Assembly (NCBI GenBank): GCA_900769665.1
Contig: CAAGHL010000038.1
Location: 1 to 13,965, forward strand
Source of the DNA: Clostridia bacterium
GTDB taxonomy: Bacteria > Bacillota > Clostridia > Christensenellales > CAG-314
Reading direction: 5' to 3'
DNA: 13,965 nt
How positions within the stretch are numbered: position 1 is the stretch's first letter; the number at the start of each line of letters is the position of its first letter. A model generated the notes under the pieces. The model saw only the letters and a list, made by a program, of their open reading frames with translations, made no database searches and was not told the origin of the DNA. The position numbers and the translations under genes are program-made. Positions 7,101 through 13,948 of this stretch are shown here, in pieces.

Positions 7101-8519
7101 ATGAACAACACAATAGAATACCCCTCGCAAAAACGCACCAACGTTACCACGGCAATAGTACTGCTTGTCATTTTTGTGGCGATATTTATCGGCTCGACAA
7201 TGCTGATCAGCCGCATTGGCAACACAACATTGGACGGCGACGTGGCGGAAGTGACTGGAGAGCTTGTCAAATTTGAAACAAAGGACCAAGACGAAGACCC
7301 GTACATAACGTTGCGAGTAAACGATGTTGACGGCAAATACAACCCCAATCCGCTACGCAATGCGCTGGAAGACAAACTAGGCGCACACGACAAGGCGGAC
7401 AAGTACTTGGAGGAGCTTGTCGGCAAGACAATTACGCTGTACATACCGCAACACCCGTCGTCGACAAACAACGTGTGGGTGCTTGGTTTGGTTGTGGACG
7501 GCGAAACGATAGTAGACTACAACACGCTGATACCGTCGTTGCAAGCGGACAACCAAAAACTCGTGACGATATTTGTTGTATGCGCCGCCGTCACGGCAAT
7601 TGCCGCATGCGTACTAATCATATTGCGCACTCGCATGAAACCCACCACCACCTATGTTTTGTCGGAGAAATTTGCCGAGTTTTTCGGCAATCAACAACCG
7701 ACTTACGGTACCGAACACAAGGGTTGGGCAAAGCTGATATTGGCGGAAAGCGTGGTACTGCTTGCCTATCTTGTAGTGTGCATCGTGCTGTCGTTTTTCG
7801 TCAGCGAGGCAACGTCGGACATCATTTTTGCCGTGCTTGCCGTGCTGATGTTTGTGGAAGTCGTCACCATTGTGGTAATTGCCATTGTAACGCAAAAGAA
7901 AACGCGCGAGATGTACAAGGACGGCTACCCGTTTGACTCCACCGATTTTTGCTTGTTGCCCGTGGGCAAAAAAATGAGAAAGCAAATCATCGAAAGCATG
8001 AAGGCTTTTCGTGCGATGAACCCCGATTTGTACGCCGACGGCGGCAACACCTACGACATACTGTTTACCGATCACGGCGTGGAAGCATACCGCTTCGAAG
8101 ACGAGGAAGACGACGAAGTAAACTTTGACGAAAACAACGTAGAACCGTTTGCCGACGAAAAAGGCATGACGGAGGAAACCCCCGTGGTGAAAAACGTGAC
8201 GGAAGGGCGCACACCCGACGTTACGCTGGATTACGACCAACTGAATTTTGAGGCGTTGCCCTACTACAACGTATCGATGAAACCCATTGTGGTTGTGGTG
8301 AAGAGCCGCATTGACACAACCGCCGTCAACCTGCCGAGCGAATTCAAAAACGACATCCATTTGCACCTAGACATCAACCTGCTTTCCACGCTTGCCAAGT
8401 ACGACGTAAGGGTGCAAGGCTTGGACAAAATACTCAGCGACCTACCCACGCTACTGACCCAAAACGCCCACACGCGCATGAAGTTTACCAAACTGCCCGA
8501 CAACGACAAACAAGTTTAA
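7101..8519 (+). CDS. Unrecognised four-segment membrane protein with acidic cytosolic domain
   Basis: I do not recognise this 472-residue protein. Predicted membrane segments lie near 17-38, 151-175, 212-235 and 240-263. Between the first two is an outside domain of about 110 residues rich in beta-forming sequence (VAEVTGELVKFETKD, GKTITLYIPQ). Its layout recalls DUF3592-type proteins, but the match is not strong enough to assign. After the fourth segment comes a basic stretch, then a cytosolic part of about 200 residues containing GGNTYDILFTDHG (about 314-326) and a strongly acidic run near 332-360. The start at 7101 is the only one available (an in-frame stop lies at 7047), but it has no ribosome-binding site and directly follows a terminator T-tract. 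It lies upstream of the GH94-like gene on the same strand, separated by 162 bases with a strong hairpin. Confidence 0.8.
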   Translation: MNNTIEYPSQKRTNVTTAIVLLVIFVAIFIGSTMLISRIGNTTLDGDVAEVTGELVKFETKDQDEDPYITLRVNDVDGKYNPNPLRNALEDKLGAHDKADKYLEELVGKTITLYIPQHPSSTNNVWVLGLVVDGETIVDYNTLIPSLQADNQKLVTIFVVCAAVTAIAACVLIILRTRMKPTTTYVLSEKFAEFFGNQQPTYGTEHKGWAKLILAESVVLLAYLVVCIVLSFFVSEATSDIIFAVLAVLMFVEVVTIVVIAIVTQKKTREMYKDGYPFDSTDFCLLPVGKKMRKQIIESMKAFRAMNPDLYADGGNTYDILFTDHGVEAYRFEDEEDDEVNFDENNVEPFADEKGMTEETPVVKNVTEGRTPDVTLDYDQLNFEALPYYNVSMKPIVVVVKSRIDTTAVNLPSEFKNDIHLHLDINLLSTLAKYDVRVQGLDKILSDLPTLLTQNAHTRMKFTKLPDNDKQV

Positions 8520-8549
8520 CGACTTTTCCACTTGCCTCCCCGACGAGGG

Positions 8550-8619
8550 GTGCGATGTGGTCGTCGTGCGCTAGCACAAAGAGCTGCCATTGCTCGACTG
8601 CGTACGCACGTCATCGCAC
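8550..8619 (+). other. Long hairpin in the leader of the GH94-like gene
   Basis: GTGCGATG (8550-8557) pairs with CATCGCAC (8612-8619), and CGTGCG (8565-8570) with CGCACG (8605-8610). That gives 14 Watson-Crick pairs interrupted by one asymmetric internal loop. Inside the apical part GAGC (8581-8584) can pair with GCTC (8592-8595). There is no T-tract after it, so it is not an ordinary terminator. It may be a leader RNA structure or a processing or stability element for the downstream gene. I match it to no known riboswitch. Confidence 0.5.
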
Positions 8620-8643
8620 GTTTGGTCTGAGCGTATATTTTTT

Positions 8644-8686
8644 GCCATATGCGTCAACACTCCCCAAAAGAGGTGACACATATGGC
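8644..8686 (+). promoter_or_regulatory. Hairpin that can cover the start codon of the GH94-like gene
   Basis: GCCATATG (8644-8651) is perfectly complementary to CATATGGC (8679-8686), which contains the ATG at 8682-8684. The 27-base loop holds the ribosome site AGAGGTGA (8669-8676), five bases from the ATG. When folded, the start codon would be in a duplex and the ribosome site constrained in the loop. Confidence 0.45.
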
Positions 8687-11279
8687 ATTTTTCAATTACT
8701 TACATTCCAACATCAAGTGGCAATTTCGTCAAAACTCATTCGACAAACTCAACTGCCACCGCACCGACAAGGAAGCGCTACTGCACCAACTGCACAACCT
8801 CGGCGACAAGTACTACCCCGACAAACGCAAAGTGGACGTACTGACAACGGAGTTTTGCCTAAACAAGATTGCGCTGTCCCACGCCGAAACCGTCGGACAA
8901 AAACTACTGCAACAACGCTTTACCGAGCAATGGACAAAGTTTTGCTTGCTGAAACGATTGTTTGCACGCCAATACATGTACTTTCCTGCCGACGGCAACG
9001 GCACACGCGTGGAACAAATTGCCGAGCTTATTGCAAGGTGTAGCGGCTTTTGTTTGTCCGACAACGAACTTGCCGAAATACTGCGTGAGGCATGCGTTGC
9101 AACCGACCTAACCCCACGCGAGAAGCAGTACCTACCCGAAGTACTAGACTTGTACAAAATAAACACATATTGTGCCTTGTATGCCGCAAAGAGGGACGTT
9201 GAAACGGCAAAAGTGTTGCAACCGACCCTACTAAACTACGACTACCAACCCAACACTCGCTACCGCCAATCGGTGTATCGTTGCGGCAAGTTGTCCGCCA
9301 TGCTCAATTGCCTTGGCAACAGTGCGCTAAGCTACGGACAAACCGACCTCGACTACCGCCAAAACGTGTACGTCTACGCCAACGGGCGCAACGTTTTCGA
9401 CACCTTTACGGCGTGCAAATTCGGGCAAAACACAGCCGAGTTCTGTGCCGAAAGCAAAAGCACCAAGGTGACGATGCAATACTTTCTTGCCGACTTTTGC
9501 CAAACGAAACGCTTTACGCTGACCAACAACGGCAAAGCCAAACGCAGATTTGTCGTGGACGTTGTCGTGCGTGACAAGGGCGAAAAGCTGTTTGTCGGCG
9601 ACTGCCACACAGTGTGCGACAACGACGTGTATATCGCAACCTGCCCCATTGTCGACAACGACAAGATTGCTTGCACTGCGGAAAACGACACGCTTAGCTT
9701 TACCTTTGACGTGCCATCGCAACAAACCGTGCGATTTGATATAGTGACCGTAGTCAGCCACAACGCCGAGATTTTGGCACGAGAAATCGCCTCGCTGTCG
9801 GAGTTCGGGCGAACGAGATGCCCCTACATCGAGGACAAACCCTCGGTGGAAGTGACAAGCGAAAGCGCAATCGACAACCTCACCTCGTACAGCAACCAAG
9901 CACGATTGCCAAGCGAAACCCCCTCCACCAAAGCCGACTACACCTACCGACTTGGCAACGCCGACGTGGGCACATTTGTGGACAACGACGGCAACGCCAC
10001 CACACTGCTAAACGGGTTTGTGTTTGGCAAGGGAGAACTTGTGTACGAAGTAAGCGGCGGCAAGCTGACAAGGCTAAACTGCGGCAACTTTTGCGTAGAC
10101 GGGCAAACCCTGCGCTACGAAACGTCGGAAAGCTGTTGCACGGTAACCCACGACAACTGCAAACACATTGCCGTCAACTACGCCAAACCCACGCGAACGC
10201 TGTTTTACTTTCCGCTGGAACAATGTGGAAATGTAACAAAAACAACAAACGGTTTCACTTTTTGCGGTACGACTCGCCGATTTGAATTGCATTGCGTAGG
10301 GCAGATAGAAAGCTACACCACCGACGCATTGGAGTGCAATCCCACGCGGCTACGCTACAAGTTGTCCGACAACATCAAACGCGGCACATGCCTTGCAATT
10401 TGCTTCAAGCCGACTACCGCCGTGGAAGTGACGCTTGTCAACGCCAACCACACGCCGCAACCGTCGCCGCTGTTGAGGGAAAGTTTGCTTTCTACCTACC
10501 TCAACTACGTCAACGGCAAAAACGTCTTCGGCTACACCAACCACCTAGTAAAACCCGACCCGTTGACCCTTGCGGCAATATGCTACACCAACCCTCGCTT
10601 TGTGAGGGAGTACCTACAAGCGGCAAACAACCCCGACTTTTGCCCCGCCTACTACGCCGCCGACGGCAGTTTGCAACACTGCAACGACAGATTGCTCACC
10701 GCCTTTGCTACCGTCTACTACGCCAACCTTGTTGCCGACGGCGACTACCCTGACAACACAACAATAGAGGATTGCCAAAAGGTGTTGCTTAGCGACGGCT
10801 TTAGCGGCAAGCAATTGTGCGTAAAAGCGTTGGCACTGAAAAAGGCGGCGGCGATAAAAGGCTTCGACAAGGTGCGTTGCATGATAGAATACGCCAACGT
10901 CAAACGCCTGATAAGCGGCGACAGCACTCTGTACCCGTATGCGCAAGCCATCGGAGCGTTGCCCATGACCAACCCGTCCAAGCAACGTCTGCGCGACTTG
11001 TGCCGCAAGTACAACATACCGCAAGCTTGGTACTACGTGTCGCAAGTGGAAAACTTGTACGGCATGAATTACTCCCTAGGCAAGCTGTCCTTTTGCCCGT
11101 CCGTTGCCGCGGACAACATCCTCGAACAACTTGCAGTCACCGTCGACGGTAAGCACATAAATACCACTTTCGCACGTTCAAGTGTGCAAAGTATGACATT
11201 AAACGGCGTTACTCACTTCCAACCGTTTTGTCCGTCGGCACTGCCAAATACCGACAACACGTTGGTAGTGACGTATTAG
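8682..11279 (+). CDS. GH94/GT36-like protein, probably a degenerate glycoside phosphorylase
   Basis: The 865-residue start at 8682 has AGAGGTGA five bases upstream; a longer frame from 8649 does not. There is no signal peptide or membrane segment, so it is cytosolic. Residues about 218-395 resemble the N-terminal beta-sandwich of GH94 phosphorylases and cyclic beta-glucan synthases: FTLTNNGKAKRRFVVDVVV, then LSFTFDVP and HNAEILAREIASLSEFG. Residues about 610-780 are helical, and PAYYAADGSLQHCNDRLLTA (655-674) is where the barrel normally carries its SDDLLWL motif. The C-terminal part (QVENLYGMNYSLGKLSFC near 788, then PSVAADN) matches the closing segment of the family. No DWND or GESVW motif is present, and the barrel is far shorter than the usual 400-plus residues, so the catalytic acid seems lost. 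Cysteine is unusually frequent (37 of 865). A binding or regulatory role, or an unrelated enzyme with a similar scaffold, are alternatives. Confidence 0.6.
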   Translation: MAFFNYLHSNIKWQFRQNSFDKLNCHRTDKEALLHQLHNLGDKYYPDKRKVDVLTTEFCLNKIALSHAETVGQKLLQQRFTEQWTKFCLLKRLFARQYMYFPADGNGTRVEQIAELIARCSGFCLSDNELAEILREACVATDLTPREKQYLPEVLDLYKINTYCALYAAKRDVETAKVLQPTLLNYDYQPNTRYRQSVYRCGKLSAMLNCLGNSALSYGQTDLDYRQNVYVYANGRNVFDTFTACKFGQNTAEFCAESKSTKVTMQYFLADFCQTKRFTLTNNGKAKRRFVVDVVVRDKGEKLFVGDCHTVCDNDVYIATCPIVDNDKIACTAENDTLSFTFDVPSQQTVRFDIVTVVSHNAEILAREIASLSEFGRTRCPYIEDKPSVEVTSESAIDNLTSYSNQARLPSETPSTKADYTYRLGNADVGTFVDNDGNATTLLNGFVFGKGELVYEVSGGKLTRLNCGNFCVDGQTLRYETSESCCTVTHDNCKHIAVNYAKPTRTLFYFPLEQCGNVTKTTNGFTFCGTTRRFELHCVGQIESYTTDALECNPTRLRYKLSDNIKRGTCLAICFKPTTAVEVTLVNANHTPQPSPLLRESLLSTYLNYVNGKNVFGYTNHLVKPDPLTLAAICYTNPRFVREYLQAANNPDFCPAYYAADGSLQHCNDRLLTAFATVYYANLVADGDYPDNTTIEDCQKVLLSDGFSGKQLCVKALALKKAAAIKGFDKVRCMIEYANVKRLISGDSTLYPYAQAIGALPMTNPSKQRLRDLCRKYNIPQAWYYVSQVENLYGMNYSLGKLSFCPSVAADNILEQLAVTVDGKHINTTFARSSVQSMTLNGVTHFQPFCPSALPNTDNTLVVTY

Positions 11280-11407
11280 CGATGGCATTTGGCAACGGCA
11301 AATTTCTCCGTTGCATGGTTTCCGCCTACCGTCTAACACCGCCCCAAACGGCAACGACACCCCACCAAAACATACTGAGCAACACTTTTTACAGTCTTCA
11401 AACACGC

Positions 11408-11461
11408 AAAAAAAAAGACGATTACAAGCGGAAAAATCCGTTTGCGACCGTCTTTCTTTTT
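11408..11461. terminator. Bidirectional terminator between convergent genes
   Basis: AAAGACG (11414-11420) pairs with CGTCTTT (11449-11455), and inside it CAAGCGGA (11425-11432) pairs with TCCGTTTG (11437-11444). A T-rich tract follows on the plus strand (11453-11461), and nine A precede it, giving a U-tract on the minus strand. It can end the GH94-like transcript from the left and the DUF421-DUF4363 transcript from the right. Confidence 0.85.
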
Positions 11462-11666
11462 GCAATATTCCGCTTGTAACGATGTTGCCGAGCGAGCTAT
11501 TTTGTATGCTTGCCGCAACAATATCAATTACTAATCGGTCAATTGCCGCCGATTTCTTCGTTGTTCAATTGTCCAAAATCACAACACATTTTGCGACAAT
11601 GTCGAATCCCTCACATGCGCATATGCACACGTTTCAAACGATTTGCTACCGCTACAATGCGGCTTG
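11462..11666. other. Non-coding gap beyond the bidirectional terminator
   Basis: Together with 11280-11407 this is a 387-base gap between convergent genes. Apart from the terminator I see no gene, strong repeat or promoter; frames here are short and lack ribosome sites. Confidence 0.6.
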
Positions 11667-12044
11667 TCACACAATATGTCTTAGGTTTGGCATCATCAAA
11701 TGAGGCACGTAGCGAAGCAACTCTTCCACCACCGTAAGTTGTGCGGTTACTTGTTTGTAGTCGCCTTGTTTGACGTATGCTTCCGCTTCGGCAAACCGAA
11801 GGTTTATTTCGTACACGTCAATGTGAGGCAACAACAATTCGCTTGTTTCGCGAAGTTTCACCCACTCGTTACGGAAGTCATCGTATTGCTCCACCGTCAG
11901 CGTTTTGTCGTCCGACAAGGCAATTACCGTAAGGCATTTGTCGTGCATTTCCTCGTAGACGTTTGTCAGTAGCACTACTTCCACAATGCCGCAAGTCAGC
12001 ACCAATACAAGTGCCACAAGTCCTGCAACTATGTTTCCGTTCAT
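11667..12044 (-). CDS. DUF4363 family protein
   Basis: This small protein of 125 residues has one N-terminal membrane segment (about 5-28) and a helical outside part rich in Glu, Leu and Arg. That is the usual form of DUF4363 proteins, whose function is not known. Members are commonly encoded right after a DUF421 gene, as here. Its ATG overlaps the DUF421 stop codon by four bases (ATGA), and GGAGGTGG lies six bases upstream inside the DUF421 gene, so the two are translationally coupled. It is read toward the bidirectional terminator. Confidence 0.8.
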   Translation of the reverse strand: MNGNIVAGLVALVLVLTCGIVEVVLLTNVYEEMHDKCLTVIALSDDKTLTVEQYDDFRNEWVKLRETSELLLPHIDVYEINLRFAEAEAYVKQGDYKQVTAQLTVVEELLRYVPHLMMPNLRHIV

Positions 12045-12712
12045 CTTGCCACCTCCGCATTGAAAAACTGCACCGACCCTTTCTTGGTCTGTAGTGTGGC
12101 GCGATTGTTTTCGTCAATTGCAAGCAAAAGCACATCTTTGCTTTTCACTTTGCGAGCGGCAAGCAACGGCACTATCTTTTCCTTAGTGAAGCCGTTGTTT
12201 TGCATATCGTCGTCACACCATTGTCCCTCGGTGATGATGGGTACAGGCAACGTTTGTTGCATATCCGACATTTGTTTGTTTGGCACGATTGTCAGTTGTC
12301 CGTTGGTTTCCATGATACCGTATCGCACCTCTTCCAGCGAAAAGTACTCCACGGAGCGCATTGCCTGCAACAAGTCGTTGACGTGCATGTTAAGTTTGGC
12401 AAGCGCTTTCGCGTCAATGCCCTGCGAGTCGATCACCATGACGGGTTTACCGCTGATGAGGCCCTGTACGGCATTGCTTTTGGCAAGCAAGAGGATTGTT
12501 TGGTGTATCACAAACATGGTAAGTATCGCCACCACGCCAAACGTAATTGGGATGGATCTATCCGCCATAGGTATACAGGCGAGTTCCGATATTACCAGCG
12601 TAATCACCAACTCGAACGGTTCCATTTCGCCGATTTGTCGTTTGCCCATCAGTCGAAAGACAAACAACAACACGGCAAACAGTATCAATGCCCTAATGAA
12701 GATTATCAGCAT
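12041..12712 (-). CDS. DUF421 family membrane protein (YetF-like)
   Basis: The 223-residue protein begins with the family's typical N-terminus (MLIIFIRALILFAVLLFVFR, then LMGKRQIGEMEPFELV). It has three hydrophobic segments in the first 80 residues or so, followed by a cytosolic alpha/beta region with GKPVMVIDSQGID and a Leu/Met-rich helix near SLEEVRYGIMETNGQLTIV. DUF421 proteins such as Bacillus YetF and YdfS are inner-membrane proteins, and some are linked to spore membrane properties; the molecular role here is unknown. The ribosome site is weak (GTAGG close to the ATG), but the conserved N-terminus supports this start. It is the first gene of a two-gene unit, divergent from folT. A minus-strand promoter should lie in 12713-12800, but none is strong enough to call. 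Confidence 0.9.
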   Translation of the reverse strand: MLIIFIRALILFAVLLFVFRLMGKRQIGEMEPFELVITLVISELACIPMADRSIPITFGVVAILTMFVIHQTILLLAKSNAVQGLISGKPVMVIDSQGIDAKALAKLNMHVNDLLQAMRSVEYFSLEEVRYGIMETNGQLTIVPNKQMSDMQQTLPVPIITEGQWCDDDMQNNGFTKEKIVPLLAARKVKSKDVLLLAIDENNRATLQTKKGSVQFFNAEVAR

Positions 12713-12775
12713 ACCTACATTGTGTGCTTATTGCTGCGACTTATACGCGGCGGACAAAATTTGTGCGTAATACAG

Positions 12776-12804
12776 TTGCTTTTTGTTTGCAAGCAATGTA
12801 TAAT
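12776..12804 (+). promoter_or_regulatory. Promoter of the folT transcript
   Basis: TTGCTT (12776-12781), a 17-base spacer and a consensus TATAAT (12799-12804). Transcription would begin near 12811, exactly at the 5' edge of the riboswitch, giving a leader of about 245 bases before folT. Confidence 0.8.
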
Positions 12805-12810
12805 GATTGA

Positions 12811-12909
12811 AGCAAAAAGTGATTGTATGCGTAAAGTGCCTCGTTTTTGGGACAAAAACGTCGACGAAGGGACTCATCCGTCCTGCGGTGTACAATACTG
12901 TCCGTTGCA
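12811..12909 (+). ncRNA. Tetrahydrofolate (THF) riboswitch, folT-associated type
   Basis: The element matches the layout of the known THF aptamer. P1 is a short GCAA (12812-12815) with TTGC (12905-12908). P2 is ATTGTAT (12822-12828) with GTACAAT (12890-12896). The conserved junction GCGTAAAGTG (12829-12838) corresponds to GCGUUAAGUG in the known example, and GCGGTG (12885-12890) to GCGGUG. P3 is the stem 12842-12849 with 12853-12860. The loop bases GGACA (12850-12854) are perfectly complementary to TGTCC (12899-12903) in the P2-P1 junction, as in the family pseudoknot. The bases in P2 and the pseudoknot differ from the known aptamer while pairing is kept, which is strong support. THF-bound riboswitches of this type usually lower expression of the folate transporter. 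The comparison uses remembered sequence, not a covariance-model search. Confidence 0.85.
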
Positions 12910-12911
12910 TT

Positions 12912-13049
12912 GGTTACCTTTGTCGGCTCATTTGCCTTGCTCGGTAACGGCTAGTCGCGGTACGCCTCGACTGACGTAATCGACACATCGGTTGCTTTTG
13001 TTGTGAATACATTTCACTCGGACTGCTTTTGCAAATTTCGCAAAAGGAG
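12912..13049 (+). promoter_or_regulatory. Expression platform with a hairpin over the folT ribosome site
   Basis: Downstream of the aptamer, GTTACC (12913-12918) can pair with GGTAAC (12943-12948), and AGTCG (12953-12957) with CGACT (12968-12972). Close to the gene, CTTTTGC (13026-13032) pairs perfectly with GCAAAAG (13040-13046), which covers the first part of the ribosome site AAAAGGAG (13042-13049). Eight T (13050-13057) run straight into the ATG, so the same hairpin also has the look of an intrinsic terminator. Sequestering the ribosome site is the simpler reading. Confidence 0.55.
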
Positions 13050-13057
13050 TTTTTTTT

Positions 13058-13753
13058 ATGAACAAAACACTCAAATTGACATCCGTTGCCATGCTTACGG
13101 CACTTGCCGTGCTGGCAAACATGTTTACCATTCCGCTGACGCCCAATTTCAGCCGAGTGATTTCCTTTACCATCGTGGTGTCCTTTATTGCCGGCATTTA
13201 CCTAGGTCCCGTCAGCGGACTTACCGTCGGCGTCCTCGGCGACTTGATTGCGCACTTCATCAACCCAATGGGCGGCATGGGTTACAATTGGTTTATCGGG
13301 TTGTCGTGCGCACTGACGGGACTGGTTGCAGGGCTTGTATTCAAGCTGAAGTTGCACCGCTTGATAAAGCTGGTAATCGCCCTAGTGCTGTCCTTTGTGA
13401 TCTGCACAACGCTACTCAACAATTTCGGGTTGTGGCTGCAAATAATCGTCGGCGTAAAGCCGTCGCCAAGCGGACTGATACAGTTTTTTACCATGGACAA
13501 GACGGACATCCGCAAGACGTTTTGGGCATTTACCACAGCGCGTACACCCGTGGCTTTACTAAATGTAGCAATAAACGGCGTTATACTTGCCGTGATTACC
13601 CAAAGCAAAATTTTGGACAAACTCATCGCCAAACTTTCGCAAAAAGGCAACCCAACGGACAAACAAACGGAAACGCCTAACGAAGAAGAAACTACAAACG
13701 ACGAGTTGATGACAAAGCAAACGTCGACAGAAACAAACACCGACAACAAGTGA
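13058..13753 (+). CDS. folT: ECF transporter S component, probably folate-specific (FolT)
   Basis: This is a small integral membrane protein that binds folate and works with a shared energy-coupling module (EcfT plus two ATPases, not encoded here). The 231-residue sequence has about six hydrophobic segments. The first begins near residue 7 (LTSVAMLTALAVLANMF), and the next pair carries the family pattern YLGPVSGLTVGVLGDLIAHF around 48-67, followed by NPMGGMGYNWFIGLS. The C-terminal tail from about 197 is hydrophilic, rich in Thr, Asn, Glu and Lys, and longer than in typical FolT. AAGGAG at 13044-13049 lies eight bases before the ATG. The THF riboswitch in the leader is the main argument for folate rather than another vitamin; the protein alone supports only the ECF S-component family. 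Confidence 0.82.
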   Translation: MNKTLKLTSVAMLTALAVLANMFTIPLTPNFSRVISFTIVVSFIAGIYLGPVSGLTVGVLGDLIAHFINPMGGMGYNWFIGLSCALTGLVAGLVFKLKLHRLIKLVIALVLSFVICTTLLNNFGLWLQIIVGVKPSPSGLIQFFTMDKTDIRKTFWAFTTARTPVALLNVAINGVILAVITQSKILDKLIAKLSQKGNPTDKQTETPNEEETTNDELMTKQTSTETNTDNK

Positions 13754-13760
13754 CAACGCA

Positions 13761-13793
13761 TTGCCGACGCGTGCGTCCCGATGTTGTCGGCAA
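13761..13793. terminator. Hairpin after folT, possible weak terminator
   Basis: TTGCCGAC (13761-13768) pairs perfectly with GTCGGCAA (13786-13793), starting eight bases after the folT stop. It is followed by AAAAT rather than a T-tract, so it may protect the 3' end of the mRNA more than stop transcription. An alternative stem GACGC/GCGTC (13766-13777) competes with it. Confidence 0.4.
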
Positions 13794-13817
13794 AAATGAG
13801 TTTTAGCACTTGTAAAA

Positions 13818-13842
13818 CTAGGGTTTCCATTGTCATCACTAA
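13818..13842 (-). repeat. Right copy of the inverted dispersed repeat
   Basis: Read on the minus strand it starts TTAGTGATGAC and ends GGAAACCCTAG, matching 122-147 with about three differences including a one-base deletion. The corresponding reading frame has stops here, so the similarity is not due to a shared protein. A small hairpin (AGTTTT at 13799-13804 region with AAAACT) lies immediately to its left. Confidence 0.55.
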
Positions 13843-13890
13843 TCATTTTTGCGAGCGACCTAACGTCGACGAGTAATGGTTAATAATCTC

Positions 13891-13948
13891 TTAAAGGTCA
13901 AGCCTCGGCTTGCGTACCGCAAGTACGAGTTCGCTCGTTTCCCTTTAA
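13891..13948. other. Cluster of nested small hairpins at the right edge
   Basis: TTAAAGG (13891-13897) can pair with CCTTTAA (13942-13948), enclosing CAAGCC/GGCTTG (13899-13912), the overlapping CTTGCG-TAC-CGCAAG (13909-13923) and CGAG-TTCG-CTCG (13926-13937). The first two inner hairpins are mutually exclusive. The enclosed region is far too short for a tRNA. No gene is visible from 13754 to the right end. Confidence 0.45.

Noticed and set aside
12060..12979. Overlapping plus-strand frames opposite DUF421 and through the folT leader
   Set aside because: They run against a well-supported DUF421 gene and across the riboswitch, and have no ribosome sites.
13891..13948. A tRNA, because of the seven-pair outer stem and inner hairpins
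   Set aside because: Only 44 bases lie inside the outer stem, two inner hairpins overlap, and there is no T-arm consensus.
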